Shown: positions 51,967-61,186, numbered from the stretch's first letter. The stretch: DNA of 64,000 nt from Citrifermentans bemidjiense Bem (GCF_000020725.1 NC_011146.1:3910001-3974000); one strand, 5' to 3'. Made by a program: numbers and translations. Notes: generated by a model from the letters alone, not told the origin.

Positions 51967-52903
51967 AGTTGAGCTTTTCCTTTATGTTGTAGATCGGCTT
52001 CCCCTGCGCCTCGTAGTAGGTCCTTGCGGAGAGTTCGGCCAAAAGCCCGAGGACGATGAACTGCACCCCCATGAAGAGGAGGAACGCGGTCAGGATGAGG
52101 AGCGGGTTTCTGTTCATGCTCATGCCGTCGAAGAACTTCATGTAGACGGTGACCGCACCGCTTAAGCACCCGGCGGCGAGGGTGTAGATCCCCCAGCGGC
52201 CGAAGAGCTGGATCGGTTTGGTCGAGTAGCTCAACAGAAATTTCACAGTCATCAGGTCGAGGATGACCTTCATGGTGCGGGAGATGCCGTACTTGCTCTT
52301 GCCGTGCAGCCTTTCGTGGTGACGCACCGGCATCTCGGTCACCCGGGCGCCGACCTGGTGCGCCAGGGCAGGGACAAAGCGGTGCATCTCCCCGTATAGG
52401 TTGACGTCGTCCAGCACGTCGCGACGGTATGCCTTCAGGGTGCAGCCGTAGTCGTGCAGATGCACGCCGGTCATCCTGGAGATCATGCCGTTGGCAAGAA
52501 TGGAAGGAAGCTTCCTGTTCACGAAGGTGTCTTTGCGGTCCTTGCGCCACCCGGATACCACATCGTATCCCTCGTCGATCCGCGCCAAAAGCAGCGGGAT
52601 GTCGAGCGGGTCGTTCTGGAGGTCCCCGTCCATGGGAACTACCACGCGCCCGGAGGCGCAGTCGAAGCCGGCGGCCATGGCGGCGGTCTGCCCGAAATTG
52701 CGGCGCAGGCGTATCACCTTGACCCGGTCGTCCTTCGCGGCCAGACGCTTTAGCCCGGAATAGGAGTTGTCCGAAGAACCGTCGTCGACGAGGATCAGCT
52801 CGTACTCGATCGGGGTGTCGCCCAGCGCCTCGGTGACCCGGTCGTGCAGAATCGGGATGTTGTCTTCCTCGTTGTAAATGGGGACTACGATGCTGAGATC
52901 CAC
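51959..52903 (-). CDS. family 2 glycosyltransferase (dolichol-phosphate-mannose/ArnC type)
   Basis: A 314-residue protein. GT-A core: SIVVPIYNEEDNIPILHDRV, LILVDDGSSDNSYS, RRNFGQTAAMAAGF and PMDGDLQNDP, the usual markers of polyprenyl-phosphate sugar transferases. Two membrane helices near the C terminus (GIYTLAAGCLSGAVTVYM and LLILTAFLLFMGVQFIVLG) anchor it to the membrane. It probably charges undecaprenyl phosphate with a sugar for later transfer, possibly by the YfhO-like protein. GTG 52903 follows GGGAGAA; an earlier TTG at 52927 lies in a heptamer repeat. Confidence 0.9.
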   Translation of the reverse strand: MDLSIVVPIYNEEDNIPILHDRVTEALGDTPIEYELILVDDGSSDNSYSGLKRLAAKDDRVKVIRLRRNFGQTAAMAAGFDCASGRVVVPMDGDLQNDPLDIPLLLARIDEGYDVVSGWRKDRKDTFVNRKLPSILANGMISRMTGVHLHDYGCTLKAYRRDVLDDVNLYGEMHRFVPALAHQVGARVTEMPVRHHERLHGKSKYGISRTMKVILDLMTVKFLLSYSTKPIQLFGRWGIYTLAAGCLSGAVTVYMKFFDGMSMNRNPLLILTAFLLFMGVQFIVLGLLAELSARTYYEAQGKPIYNIKEKLNFG

Positions 52904-52921
52904 AGGTTTCTCCCAGAATCC

Positions 52922-52970
52922 GTTCAACGTTCAACGTTCAATGTTCATGTTCGTTTAGCGCTGTTAAACG
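52922..52970. repeat. half block of TTCAACG heptamers followed by a hairpin
   Basis: GTTCAACGTTCAACGTTCAA starts at 52922, then degenerates (TGTTCATGTTCG). CGTTTA (52952-52957) and TAAACG (52965-52970) form a short hairpin beside it. The same unit is found as a full palindrome at 26826-26892. Confidence 0.75.
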
Positions 52971-52989
52971 GTTAATTACATACGGCACG

Positions 52990-54015
52990 TTATGCGAACG
53001 CCTTCACACGCCTGATTTCCACTTCCCAATGGGTCTGCTTCCCGCCCCGGTAACGGGGGCGCGCCAGACCGCGCAATACTCCGGCGCCATAGACCAGGTG
53101 CAGCGTCGGAAAGACCAGCAACAGCCTCGGCAAAAGGGCCAGGTCCCGCCCTGCAATACTCCCGGCTACGGAGGCAGCCGCAACAACAGCCAAGTAGCAA
53201 AGAAGCGGCAGCAAAAATATGCCCCCGGCGAGAAACGGGAGCAACAGGATGTAGACCAGAAACAACGACGGCACGAGGGAGACCGGCTTCAGCTTTCCCG
53301 ATATCAGGGTCTGCTCGCCGCGCCCCCGGCCGTAGCCGTACATCTGCCTCACATAGGCGCGATAGCTCTTGCGCTGGCTGCGCACGATGGCCAGCTCGGG
53401 GTCGTGCACCAGTAGGTGCCCTTCCCGCTGCAGCCGGTCCATCAGCTCGTTCTCCTCGTTGGGATAAAGCCGCTCGTCCAGCCCCTCGTGGGTCAGGAAG
53501 ATGTCGCGCCTGAAGCTCAGATTGCAGAGGATGAGTTCGCTGTCGTTGCTGTACCGGGCACTGCCGCTCTTGCGGTAGCGGTTGCGGACCCCGCCCCCGC
53601 CGACGGGCGAGGTGAAGGCGATCCCTATCGCCCTTTGCAGGGGGGAATCGGTGGCGGGGGTAAGAGAAGGCCCGCCCACCGCGGCAACCTTCGGCTCCCG
53701 GTAGTGTGACGCCGCGCGCTCGAGAAACCCGGGATCAACCAGGGAGTCGTCGTCCAGGAAGTAAAGGATCTCTCCCTTCGCGTCGCGGGCGGCGACGTTT
53801 CTCTGCACGCTGGGCTGACGGCCGTAGGCAACCAGCACCTCGAACAGCTCCTCCGGGTAGGTCGCCTGGCTCAGGGCGGACAGGGCTCGCACGTCGCCCT
53901 CCGGCTTCACCGGTATGATGATGGAAAACTTGGGGAGCGCCGCAGGACCAGGCCGCAAGGCCTGCTGAAACTCTCCCCCAGGTAAAGGAACGTCGGGAGG
54001 GGGGCTACTGGACAA
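52990..54015 (-). CDS. family 2 glycosyltransferase with C-terminal membrane segments
   Basis: A 341-residue GT-A protein: FSIIIPVKPEGDVRALSAL, YFLDDDSLVDPGFLERAASH (metal and donor site) and RLYPNEENELMDRLQREGHL (acceptor side). Two or three hydrophobic helices lie between residues 245 and 315. TTG 54015 is the only plausible start; AGGGTG lies ahead. It overlaps the small cytochrome gene by 11 bases, so the two are coupled. It ends the glycan locus on its upstream side. Confidence 0.83.
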   Translation of the reverse strand: MSSSPPPDVPLPGGEFQQALRPGPAALPKFSIIIPVKPEGDVRALSALSQATYPEELFEVLVAYGRQPSVQRNVAARDAKGEILYFLDDDSLVDPGFLERAASHYREPKVAAVGGPSLTPATDSPLQRAIGIAFTSPVGGGGVRNRYRKSGSARYSNDSELILCNLSFRRDIFLTHEGLDERLYPNEENELMDRLQREGHLLVHDPELAIVRSQRKSYRAYVRQMYGYGRGRGEQTLISGKLKPVSLVPSLFLVYILLLPFLAGGIFLLPLLCYLAVVAAASVAGSIAGRDLALLPRLLLVFPTLHLVYGAGVLRGLARPRYRGGKQTHWEVEIRRVKAFA

Positions 54016-54289
54016 CGGGTTTCACCCTGTCGTAGCGAAGCGTCCTGTGGCAGCCGACGGAGCAGCCGCGGCCGGTCTCGGTCGCCTCGAATTTGATGGG
54101 AATTTCCCAGCTGCCGAAGCCGTAGGCTTTCGAAGAGATGAGGCTGTCCTGGCCCACACTCCCCCGGACCAGACCCTTGTGGCAGCTGCTGCAGCTAAAT
54201 TCGGCCCGGGCGGCATCCGGTAGAAGGATGGCCCGAAGAACGAATGGAGCCAGAGCTGCTACCGGATGTGCCCAGAGGGAGTGTCGCAT
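54005..54289 (-). CDS. small secreted c-type cytochrome-like protein
   Basis: A 94-residue protein with a signal-peptide-like N terminus (cut probably near AARA). CSSCH at residues 33-37 is a canonical haem-binding site. The second site near the C terminus reads CSVGCH (residues 76-81), which has three residues between the Cys rather than two. It may bind one or two haems. The protein is located between the glycan locus and the cytochrome c maturation genes, and may depend on them. Confidence 0.65.
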   Translation of the reverse strand: MRHSLWAHPVAALAPFVLRAILLPDAARAEFSCSSCHKGLVRGSVGQDSLISSKAYGFGSWEIPIKFEATETGRGCSVGCHRTLRYDRVKPVVQ

Positions 54290-54309
54290 GGCCTCAGTTT
54301 GCCTTTTTC

Positions 54310-55158
54310 TTATTTACCGTAGCTATGCAGACCCGAAAGGAACAGGTTGACGCCCAGGTAGCAGAAGATGGTTGCGGCAAAACCTACGACGGAGAGGATG
54401 GCGGCGCGACGGCCGACCCAGCCGCGCGTGATGCGGGCGTGCAGGAAGGCTGCGTATACGAACCATACTATGAGGGACCAGGTCTCCTTCGGGTCCCAGC
54501 TCCAGTAGGTGCCCCAGGCGTAGTTGGCCCAGGCAGCGCCGGTGACGATACCGAGGGTCAGCAGCGGGAAGCCGATCATGATCGCCTTGTAGTTCAGGTC
54601 GTCCAGGATCTTGATGGAAGGGAACATGGAAAGGAGCCCGCCGGCCTGGGCGTTGCCGCCCCCCTGCTCCAACTGCTCGCGGATCAGGAACATGATCGAG
54701 ATGCCGCAGGCGACCGCGAAGGCGGCATAGCCTAAGAAGCAGGTTATGACGTGGTACATGAGCCAGTTACTCTGCAGCGCGGGGACCAGCGGCTCGATAT
54801 TGCTGTCCAGGCTCAACTGGGCCCAGGCCATGCCGAACAGCGCAAAAGGCATGACGAAGAAGCCGATGGCGCGGTACTTGTACTTGAAGTCGATGAACAG
54901 GAAGATCATGACGATGGTCCAGGAGAAAAAGACCACCGACTCGAACAGGTTGGACAAAGGCGCGTGGCCGTGCCCCATGGCGTAGGATTCTTTCCAGCGC
55001 AGGCCGATGGCCGCGCCCTGCACCAGGAACCCGAAGAGGGCCGTGTAGGTGCCGAGCGCCCCGATGGTCTTGTTGCGCGAGGCGAGGAACGCGAAGAATA
55101 TGCAGGTTGAAACCATATAGACGATCATGGTGACGTTGAACAGCGAGGAACTGGACAT
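54310..55158 (-). CDS. ccsB: cytochrome c maturation protein CcsB/CcsA (haem handling)
   Basis: A 282-residue protein with eight predicted membrane helices. The haem-handling WWD segment WGTYWSWDPKETWSL lies near residue 225, flanked by the conserved His residues (MYHVITCFLGY). With ResB it forms the system II synthetase that attaches haem to apocytochromes on the outer side of the membrane. Naming of the WWD subunit (CcsA versus CcsB) varies. GGAGGGTAAATACCG precedes ATG 55158. Confidence 0.9.
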   Translation of the reverse strand: MSSSSLFNVTMIVYMVSTCIFFAFLASRNKTIGALGTYTALFGFLVQGAAIGLRWKESYAMGHGHAPLSNLFESVVFFSWTIVMIFLFIDFKYKYRAIGFFVMPFALFGMAWAQLSLDSNIEPLVPALQSNWLMYHVITCFLGYAAFAVACGISIMFLIREQLEQGGGNAQAGGLLSMFPSIKILDDLNYKAIMIGFPLLTLGIVTGAAWANYAWGTYWSWDPKETWSLIVWFVYAAFLHARITRGWVGRRAAILSVVGFAATIFCYLGVNLFLSGLHSYGK

Positions 55159-55219
55159 CGGTATTTACCCTCCGGTCAGCATTCTGTTAGCGCGATAATA
55201 GGGGGCTTCCCCCCTTGGA

Positions 55220-56578
55220 CTATAACTTGTTGAGTTTTTCCACCAGCTCGTCGAAGGCGATCTCGAAGCCGGTGGGGTTCTTGCTGGCGGAACCGCCCAG
55301 CGTGACGCCTTTATCGGTAACGCGGGCCCAGACCCTCTTGTGGGACATGAAGAAGGCCATGCAGATACCGACCACCATCAGGAAGCAGCCGAACCAGACC
55401 ACCCAGACGCCGGGGTCCTTGGCGACCTGCAGGCCGGTGAAGAACTTCTGGTCCATGCCGTCGAAGGACAGAATCAGGTCGCCGCCGTGCTGCGCGTTGA
55501 ACGACTCGTACTTGTCGGAGAGGATGACGAACGGCTGCGGGTTCCCGCCTGCCGGCGTGTACTCGACCTGGGCGCCGGGACCGTCGAAGCCCCTCATGAA
55601 GGGACGCACGTCCATGGTCGCTTCCATGACGGAGACAAAGGCGCCGCCCGGCAGTGCCAATCTCTCGCCCTGGCGCGCCTTCAGCTTGACCGGCTGGCCG
55701 CCGTTGCGGTTGCGCACCGAGATGTAGTAGGCAACCCCCTCGTCGGACTGGCCGTAGCTGGACTGGTAGAAGGTGATCCCTTTGTAGGTGAGCGGATCGT
55801 TGACGATGATGGGAATGTGCTGCAGGCCAGCGACAGGCTGCCCCTTGTCGGACACGCTCAGGATGCTCTTGAACTCCTTGGGAGCACCGGTGTCGTAGAA
55901 GCTGACCGAGAACTTCTCGCAACGCACGTCGAAGCCGAGATCGATAACCTTGCCGCTGTTGGTCTGCACCTGCGACACGGACCCGCCTTCCGGGATGTTG
56001 ACGTAGGCCTTGTATCCGAAGAAGGAGCCGATCAGCGCTCCGATGAAGACGATGATGATGGAGAGATGCACCACGTAGACGCCAAGCCGGCACCACGGGT
56101 GCTTCTGGGCGAAGAGGTGGTATTCGCCTCCCTGCTCGGTTATCACCGGCTCGGCGAATTCGGCTTTGAGGAAGGAGACCATCCGGTCCTTCAGCTCCTC
56201 CTTCGAACCTTTGAGCTTGAACTCTTTCACATTGGAGAGGCTCTTCTCGAAGTTGTCGTCCATCACTTTGACGGGTTCGGAGACGACTTTCCAGACGCGC
56301 GGCAGCCTTTTGATGGAGCAGCAGATCAGGTTCAGCGTGAGGAGGTACAGAAGCAGGATGAACCACCAGGAGTGGTACATGTCAAAAAAGCCGAGGGAAC
56401 TGTACAGCTTGATCTTAGTTTCGCTTAAAGTGGCGAGATACTCGCGTTGAGGTCCCTGCTGTATCACCGTACCGATGATCGAGACCAGTGCCAAGCCAAT
56501 CAGCAGGAAAATTGAAAGCTTTAAGGAACAGAAAAAATCCCACACCTCTTGTGCAAATCCACGTTTGTTCGTTGTCAA
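55220..56578 (-). CDS. resB: ResB-type cytochrome c biogenesis protein
   Basis: A 452-residue membrane protein with three N-terminal helices (LSIFLLIGLALVSIIGTVIQ the first), a large periplasmic domain and one helix near the C terminus (VVWFGCFLMVVGICMAFFM). It is the partner of the WWD protein in cytochrome c maturation system II. TTG 56578 follows GGGAGACGGCC. The pair matches the need to make abundant c-type cytochromes such as the triheme c7 encoded just upstream. Confidence 0.9.
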   Translation of the reverse strand: MTTNKRGFAQEVWDFFCSLKLSIFLLIGLALVSIIGTVIQQGPQREYLATLSETKIKLYSSLGFFDMYHSWWFILLLYLLTLNLICCSIKRLPRVWKVVSEPVKVMDDNFEKSLSNVKEFKLKGSKEELKDRMVSFLKAEFAEPVITEQGGEYHLFAQKHPWCRLGVYVVHLSIIIVFIGALIGSFFGYKAYVNIPEGGSVSQVQTNSGKVIDLGFDVRCEKFSVSFYDTGAPKEFKSILSVSDKGQPVAGLQHIPIIVNDPLTYKGITFYQSSYGQSDEGVAYYISVRNRNGGQPVKLKARQGERLALPGGAFVSVMEATMDVRPFMRGFDGPGAQVEYTPAGGNPQPFVILSDKYESFNAQHGGDLILSFDGMDQKFFTGLQVAKDPGVWVVWFGCFLMVVGICMAFFMSHKRVWARVTDKGVTLGGSASKNPTGFEIAFDELVEKLNKL

Positions 56579-56694
56579 GGCCGTCTCCCAGAAAGGTGAT
56601 CGTACAGCTTGGATTAAGTCAGGCGTGCCATTATAGTCAAATTGTCGATAAGAGCAAAATAAAAATTACGAATACAATACCGACCACAAAAAAA

Positions 56695-56720
56695 GGGGCG
56701 ACAGGATATCCTGTCGCCCC
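56695..56720 (-). terminator. terminator of the cytochrome c7 gene
   Basis: GGGGCGACAG and CTGTCGCCCC form a perfect palindrome around GATATC. On the minus strand it is followed by seven T. Confidence 0.9.
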
Positions 56721-56751
56721 CAAATTCAGCAATCGTCCTCTTAGAGGAGCA

Positions 56752-57021
56752 TTACTTCTTGTGGCAATCGCCGCACTTGGTCGGGCCGCCCTTAGCTGCG
56801 TGGCACTCTTTGCATGCTTTGCCGTGAGCCGCGTCCTTGTTGATAGCGATCTTGGCCGGTGCGCCATCGCCGTGACAGACTTTGCACTCGTTTTTGCCCT
56901 GGTGAGCCTTGTGGTTGAAGGTTACGTTACCGTTTTTGGCGGGGTAGACGACGCTGTCTGCGGCCATTGCGGAAACAGCAAATGCGAGAGTCAGAGCTAC
57001 TGCAGCGACAATCTTTTTCAT
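56752..57021 (-). CDS. ppcA: periplasmic triheme cytochrome c7 (PpcA family)
   Basis: An 89-residue precursor: signal peptide MKKIVAAVALTLAFAVSAMA, then a mature chain of about 69 residues beginning ADSVVYPAKNGNVTF. Three CXXCH sites are present (CKVCH, CKECH, CGDCH) with His residues for axial ligation (FNHKAH, KDAAHGK), exactly the PpcA layout. PpcA proteins shuttle electrons from the inner membrane to outer-membrane conduits for metal reduction. Length and spacing closely match known PpcA; which paralogue cannot be told. ATG 57021 has a strong GGAGG. Its own terminator and promoter suggest a single-gene transcript. Confidence 0.93.
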   Translation of the reverse strand: MKKIVAAVALTLAFAVSAMAADSVVYPAKNGNVTFNHKAHQGKNECKVCHGDGAPAKIAINKDAAHGKACKECHAAKGGPTKCGDCHKK

Positions 57022-57058
57022 TAGTATTCCTCCAGATTTTAAAATATTTAACGGGCCG

Positions 57059-57087
57059 AAAATATACAACCGAAGCCGTCATGTCAA
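57059..57087 (-). promoter_or_regulatory. sigma-70 promoter of the cytochrome c7 gene
   Basis: Perfect TTGACA (57082-57087), 17 bases, TATTTT (57059-57064). About 40 bases before ATG 57021. Confidence 0.6.
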
Positions 57088-57111
57088 GCAAAATCAACCA
57101 TAATGCCCGTA

Positions 57112-57618
57112 TCAGCCCTGCCTCGTTGCCTGAAGGGCCTGGTCCTTCTGCTCCACCTCTTCGGCCATTTTAATCTTGTAGGCGGCGAGTTTATTGCGCA
57201 GTTCCGGCGTGCTCAAGGAGAGGATTTGCACGGCGAAGAGACCGGCGTTTTTGGCGCCTGCCTTGCCGATGGCCATGGTGCCGACCGGTATGCCGCCCGG
57301 CATCTGGACCATGGCGTAGAGGGCGTCGACGCCGTTGAGCGCGCCGCCGGCCATGGGGACGCCGATGACCGGGAGGGTGGTTTCCGCAGCGACGACGCCG
57401 GCCAGGTGTGCGGCCACGCCGGCTGCGGCGATGATCACCTGGATGCCGCGTCCGGCCGCCTCAGAGGCGAGCTTCGCGGTCTTCACCGGTGAGCGGTGCG
57501 CCGAAGCGACGTGGATTTCGTAGGGGACGCCGAACTCGGTGAAGACTTTGGCCGTCTCCTCCATGGTGGAGAGATCGGAATCGCTTCCCATCAGGATCAG
57601 TACGGTCGGTTTGTTCAT
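57112..57618 (-). CDS. purE: N5-carboxyaminoimidazole ribonucleotide mutase
   Basis: A 168-residue purine synthesis enzyme converting N5-CAIR to [24 protein letters not shown] and [15 protein letters not shown] carry the catalytic His and substrate loop; [19 protein letters not shown] is also conserved. GGGAGACTT precedes ATG 57618. A dispersed repeat separates it from purD on the same strand, so they may not share one transcript. Confidence 0.95.
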   Translation of the reverse strand: MNKPTVLILMGSDSDLSTMEETAKVFTEFGVPYEIHVASAHRSPVKTAKLASEAAGRGIQVIIAAAGVAAHLAGVVAAETTLPVIGVPMAGGALNGVDALYAMVQMPGGIPVGTMAIGKAGAKNAGLFAVQILSLSTPELRNKLAAYKIKMAEEVEQKDQALQATRQG

Positions 57619-57642
57619 TTTTCAAGTCTCCCAAAAAAAGTC

Positions 57643-57822
57643 AAAACCATTGGCAAGGAGAAAATCTGAGAAAGTCTGAGATAAAAAAATCTGAGAGAAG
57701 CAAAAAACTGCTTATACCAATTATCTGAAGTCCTTATGGCCTGATGTTTCTAAGGTTTTGTCTCTCTCAAAGTTTCTGGTGTTTCTCATATTTCCTCAGA
57801 AGTTCTCCGTGCCAATGGTTTT
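57643..57822. repeat. dispersed inverted repeat, copy 4
   Basis: AAAACCATTGGCAAGGAGAA, then AATCTGAG, and inverse AAAACCATTGGCACGGAGAA, then TTCTGAG. A second ATCTGAG lies inside the left arm. It fills the spacer between purE and purD. Confidence 0.85.
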
Positions 57823-57844
57823 GAGGTTTGAGGTTTTTTTTCTT

Positions 57845-59116
57845 TTAGCGGTTCATCGCCTTGGCGCCGATGTCTTTCCTGTAATGCACGCCGGGCCAGG
57901 TGATCTCTTTCACTCCCTTGTAGGCGCGCTCTATCGCTTCCTTCACGGTCCCCCCGAGCGCGGTCACTCCCAAGACGCGGCCGCCGCTGGTGACGACACC
58001 TTCGCCGGCAGCCTTCGTGCCGGCATGGAACACCACCAGGTCCTCGATCTTCCCGGCTGCGTCGAGCCCGCCGATGACGTCGCCCTTTCGGTAATCGGCC
58101 GGGTATCCTTCCGCCGCCATGACGACGCAGACCGCCGCCTTGTCGTGCCACTCTATCTCTACCCCCTCCAGGCTTCCGGAGGCTACGGCCATGAGAATGG
58201 GGACGATGTCGGACTTCATCCGCATGAGCAGCGGCTGGCATTCGGGGTCGCCGAAGCGGGCGTTGAACTCAAGCGTCTTCACCGAACCGCCGTCGATCAT
58301 GAGCCCGGCGTACAGTACGCCGCGGTAGGTGCGCCCCTCGGCCTTCATCCCGTCCACGGTGCGGCGCATCACCTCGGCCATGGCCTTGTCATGGATGGCA
58401 GGGGTGACCACCGGCGCCGGGGAGTATGCTCCCATCCCGCCGGTGTTGGGCCCCTGGTCGCCGTCGAAGACCGCCTTGTGGTCCTGGGCGCTCGCCAGCG
58501 GGATGATCCTTTCGCCGTCGGTGAAGGCCAAGAAGGAGGCCTCTTCCCCTTTCAGGAACTCCTCGATGACCACCCTGGAACCAGCCGCGCCGAAAGCGTT
58601 GCCGGAAAGCATGTCGGTCACGGCGGCTACCGCCTCGTCGCGCGTCTGGGCGATGATGACCCCTTTGCCTGCGGCAAGGCCGTCCGCCTTGATGACGATG
58701 GGAATCCCGGTCTGGTCGATGAAGGAGACAGCGGGCTCCACCTCGGTGAAGACCCCGTAGGCTGCGGTGGGGACGTTGTACTTATGCATCAGGTCCTTCG
58801 AGAACGCCTTGCTCGCCTCGATGATGGCGGCGTTTTTCCTGGCGCCGAAGGCCTTGAGGCCGTTCTCCTCGAACAGGTCGACGAGCCCCATGGAAAGCGG
58901 GAGTTCCGGACCGACCACGGTGAGTGCGACCCCTTCCTTTTTGGCGAAGTCGAGGAGCCCCTGGAGGTTGTCCACCGCTATGTCCACGTTTTGCGCCAGG
59001 GTGGCCGTGCCCGGGTTTCCCGGCGCGCAGAACACCTGGCTTACCAGCGGGGACTGGGCGATCTTCCAGACCAGCGCGTGCTCGCGCCCTCCGCTACCTA
59101 CAACCAAAACCTTCAT
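57845..59116 (-). CDS. purD: phosphoribosylamine-glycine ligase
   Basis: A 423-residue ATP-grasp ligase making glycinamide ribonucleotide. MKVLVVGSGGREHALVWKIA opens the N domain; GPNTGGMGAYSPAPV and TLEFNARFGDPECQPLL are the classic signatures. ATG 59116 follows TAAAGGAGTTTGAT; a further start at 59137 is not needed. It lies between purE and purH with repeat-rich spacers on both sides. Confidence 0.95.
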   Translation of the reverse strand: MKVLVVGSGGREHALVWKIAQSPLVSQVFCAPGNPGTATLAQNVDIAVDNLQGLLDFAKKEGVALTVVGPELPLSMGLVDLFEENGLKAFGARKNAAIIEASKAFSKDLMHKYNVPTAAYGVFTEVEPAVSFIDQTGIPIVIKADGLAAGKGVIIAQTRDEAVAAVTDMLSGNAFGAAGSRVVIEEFLKGEEASFLAFTDGERIIPLASAQDHKAVFDGDQGPNTGGMGAYSPAPVVTPAIHDKAMAEVMRRTVDGMKAEGRTYRGVLYAGLMIDGGSVKTLEFNARFGDPECQPLLMRMKSDIVPILMAVASGSLEGVEIEWHDKAAVCVVMAAEGYPADYRKGDVIGGLDAAGKIEDLVVFHAGTKAAGEGVVTSGGRVLGVTALGGTVKEAIERAYKGVKEITWPGVHYRKDIGAKAMNR

Positions 59117-59158
59117 ATCAAACTCCTTTAGAATCAATTGACAATCAGAAAATCAGAA

Positions 59159-59429
59159 CCAATTGACAATTGACAATTGACAACGAAAAACAACTTTAAG
59201 CAATTGACAATTGATAATTGACAATTGACGATGATCCAGAACAACTGTCGCACTACACTACTAGCTGTTGCGGATCGTACGAAATTGACAATGGACAAAA
59301 GCAACAAAGCGTTGTCATTTGCCCATTGTCAATGATTGGCGTACGGGATGTAGCATGCTCCAGTGTGGAGAGACAATGAACAAAGGCAGCAAATCGTTGT
59401 CAATTGTCAATTGTCAATCGTCAATTGGT
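59159..59429. repeat. inverted blocks of AATTGAC heptamers between purH and purD
   Basis: AATTGAC units occur at 59161-59181 and 59201-59230, and as the inverse GTCAATT at 59399-59427. Inside lies a second palindrome, ATTGACAATGG (59284-59294) with CCATTGTCAAT (59323-59333) and CGTAC/GTACG flanks. It fills almost the entire 318-base gap; no gene is seen. Confidence 0.85.
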
Positions 59430-59434
59430 TTTCA

Positions 59435-60997
59435 TCAGTGCCTGAAGTGCCTCATGCTGGTGAAGACCATGGCGATGCCGTGCTCGTCGGCTGCGGCGAT
59501 GACCTCGGCGTCACGCATGCTGCCGCCGGGCTGGATTACGGCGGTGACACCGACGGAGGCGGCGTTGTCGAGGCCGTCCCGGAACGGGAAGAAGGCGTCG
59601 GACGCCATGACCGCACCCTGGACCGGAATGCCGGCATGCTCGGCCTTGATGGCGGCGATGCGGGCGGAGTTGACCCGGCTCATCTGCCCTGCGCCGACGC
59701 CGACGGTGGAGTTGTCGCGGCCGTAGACGATGGCGTTGGATTTGACGAACTTGGCCACGCGCCAGGTGAAGAGAAGGTCTTCCATCTCTTTGTCGGTCGG
59801 CGCCCTCTTGGTCACTACCTTCAACTCGGTGAAGAGCTCGAGGTCGGCGTCCTGGACCAGCATGCCGCCGTTCACCCTCTTGTAATCGAAACGGGGCGCC
59901 GGATTCTCGGGCCAGAAGCCGCACTCCATGAGGCGGACGTTCTTCTTGGCGGCGACGATTTCGCTGGCGGCCTCGGTCACCTTGGGGGCGATGATCACTT
60001 CGACGAACTGGCGCTCGACGATGGCGCGGGCGGTGGACTCGTCCAGCTCGCGGTTGAAGGCGATGATGCCGCCGAAGGCGGACTCGGGGTCGGTCTTGTA
60101 CGCCTTGTCATAGGCTTCCATGATGTTCGCGCCGAGCGCGACACCGCAGGGGTTCGCGTGCTTTACGATGACGCAGGCCGGCTCGGTGAACTGCTTCACG
60201 CACTCCAGCGCCGCATCGGTGTCGCCGATGTTGTTGTAGGAGAGTTCCTTTCCCTGGATCTGGCGCGCCGTGGAGATGGAGGATTCCCTGGACCCCTTTT
60301 CGACGTAGAAGGCGCCGGACTGGTGCGGGTTCTCGCCGTAGCGCATCCCCTGGGCCAGCTTGTACTGCATGGTGAGGGTGTCCGGGAAGGGCGCCACACC
60401 TTCGCCGGTGCGGGCGCCGAGCCAGTTGGAGATGGCGCCGTCGTAGGCTGCGGTGTGCTGATACACCTTCACGGCCAGACGGAAATTGGTCTCGCGCGAC
60501 ACGCTGCCGCCGGAGTTTTTCATCTCGTCCAGGACCACTGCGTAATCGGCGTGGTCAACGACGACGGTGACGTCGCGGTTGTTCTTGGCTGCGGAGCGGA
60601 GCATGGTCGGGCCGCCGATATCGATGTTCTCGATGGCATCCTCCATGGTGCAGTCCTCTTTCGCGACGGTCGCCTCGAACGGGTAGAGGTTTACCACCAC
60701 CATGTCGATGGGCTCGATGCCGTGCTCCTGCATCTTGGCTACGTGCGCCGGGTTCTCGCGCATGCCGAGGATGCCGCCGTGAACCTTCGGGTGCAGGGTC
60801 TTGACCCGGCCGTCCAGCATCTCGGGGAAACCGGTGAACTCGGAGACGTCCTTGACGGCGATTCCCGCCTCACGCAAAAGCTTGGCGGTACCGCCGGTGG
60901 AGAGGATCTCCACGCCGTAGCCTGCCAGCGCCCGGGAAAATTCCACCACACCAGTCTTCTCCGACACGCTGATCAGCGCGCGCCCAATCTTTGCCAT
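59435..60997 (-). CDS. purH: bifunctional AICAR formyltransferase/IMP cyclohydrolase
   Basis: A 520-residue enzyme for the last two steps to IMP. N-terminal MGS-like cyclohydrolase: [35 protein letters not shown]-terminal formyltransferase: [18 protein letters not shown] with the catalytic Lys-His, and [33 protein letters not shown] precedes ATG 60997. Confidence 0.96.
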   Translation of the reverse strand: MAKIGRALISVSEKTGVVEFSRALAGYGVEILSTGGTAKLLREAGIAVKDVSEFTGFPEMLDGRVKTLHPKVHGGILGMRENPAHVAKMQEHGIEPIDMVVVNLYPFEATVAKEDCTMEDAIENIDIGGPTMLRSAAKNNRDVTVVVDHADYAVVLDEMKNSGGSVSRETNFRLAVKVYQHTAAYDGAISNWLGARTGEGVAPFPDTLTMQYKLAQGMRYGENPHQSGAFYVEKGSRESSISTARQIQGKELSYNNIGDTDAALECVKQFTEPACVIVKHANPCGVALGANIMEAYDKAYKTDPESAFGGIIAFNRELDESTARAIVERQFVEVIIAPKVTEAASEIVAAKKNVRLMECGFWPENPAPRFDYKRVNGGMLVQDADLELFTELKVVTKRAPTDKEMEDLLFTWRVAKFVKSNAIVYGRDNSTVGVGAGQMSRVNSARIAAIKAEHAGIPVQGAVMASDAFFPFRDGLDNAASVGVTAVIQPGGSMRDAEVIAAADEHGIAMVFTSMRHFRH

Positions 60998-61073
60998 GTT
61001 TAACTCCTTTTTTGATGTCGGTTCTAGAAACTAAAAAAGCGAAAGCTCACCACAAAGGCACAGAAAAACATTT

Positions 61074-61179
61074 AACAGGGATAAAGGGGATAAAAGGGAT
61101 AAAACCGGAAACAGCTTCTGGTTTAACCCTTAAAGCCTTTGGTTTTCGCAGTTATCCCCTGCATCCCCTTCATCCCTGT
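61074..61179. repeat. inverted AGGGATAAA nonamer blocks
   Basis: ACAGGGATAAAGGGGATAAA continues as AGGGATAA (61075-61102). It is matched in inverse, with a few changes, by 61151-61179 (ATCCCCTGCATCCCCTTCAT, then CCCTGT). Loop includes a further AACCGG..CTGGTT pair. Confidence 0.75.
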
Positions 61180-61186
61180 GAGTCGG

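Noticed and set aside
59159-59429. CRISPR-like array in the purD-purH spacer
   Set aside because: Units are only 7 bases, arranged as inverse blocks with no unique spacers and no cas genes nearby.
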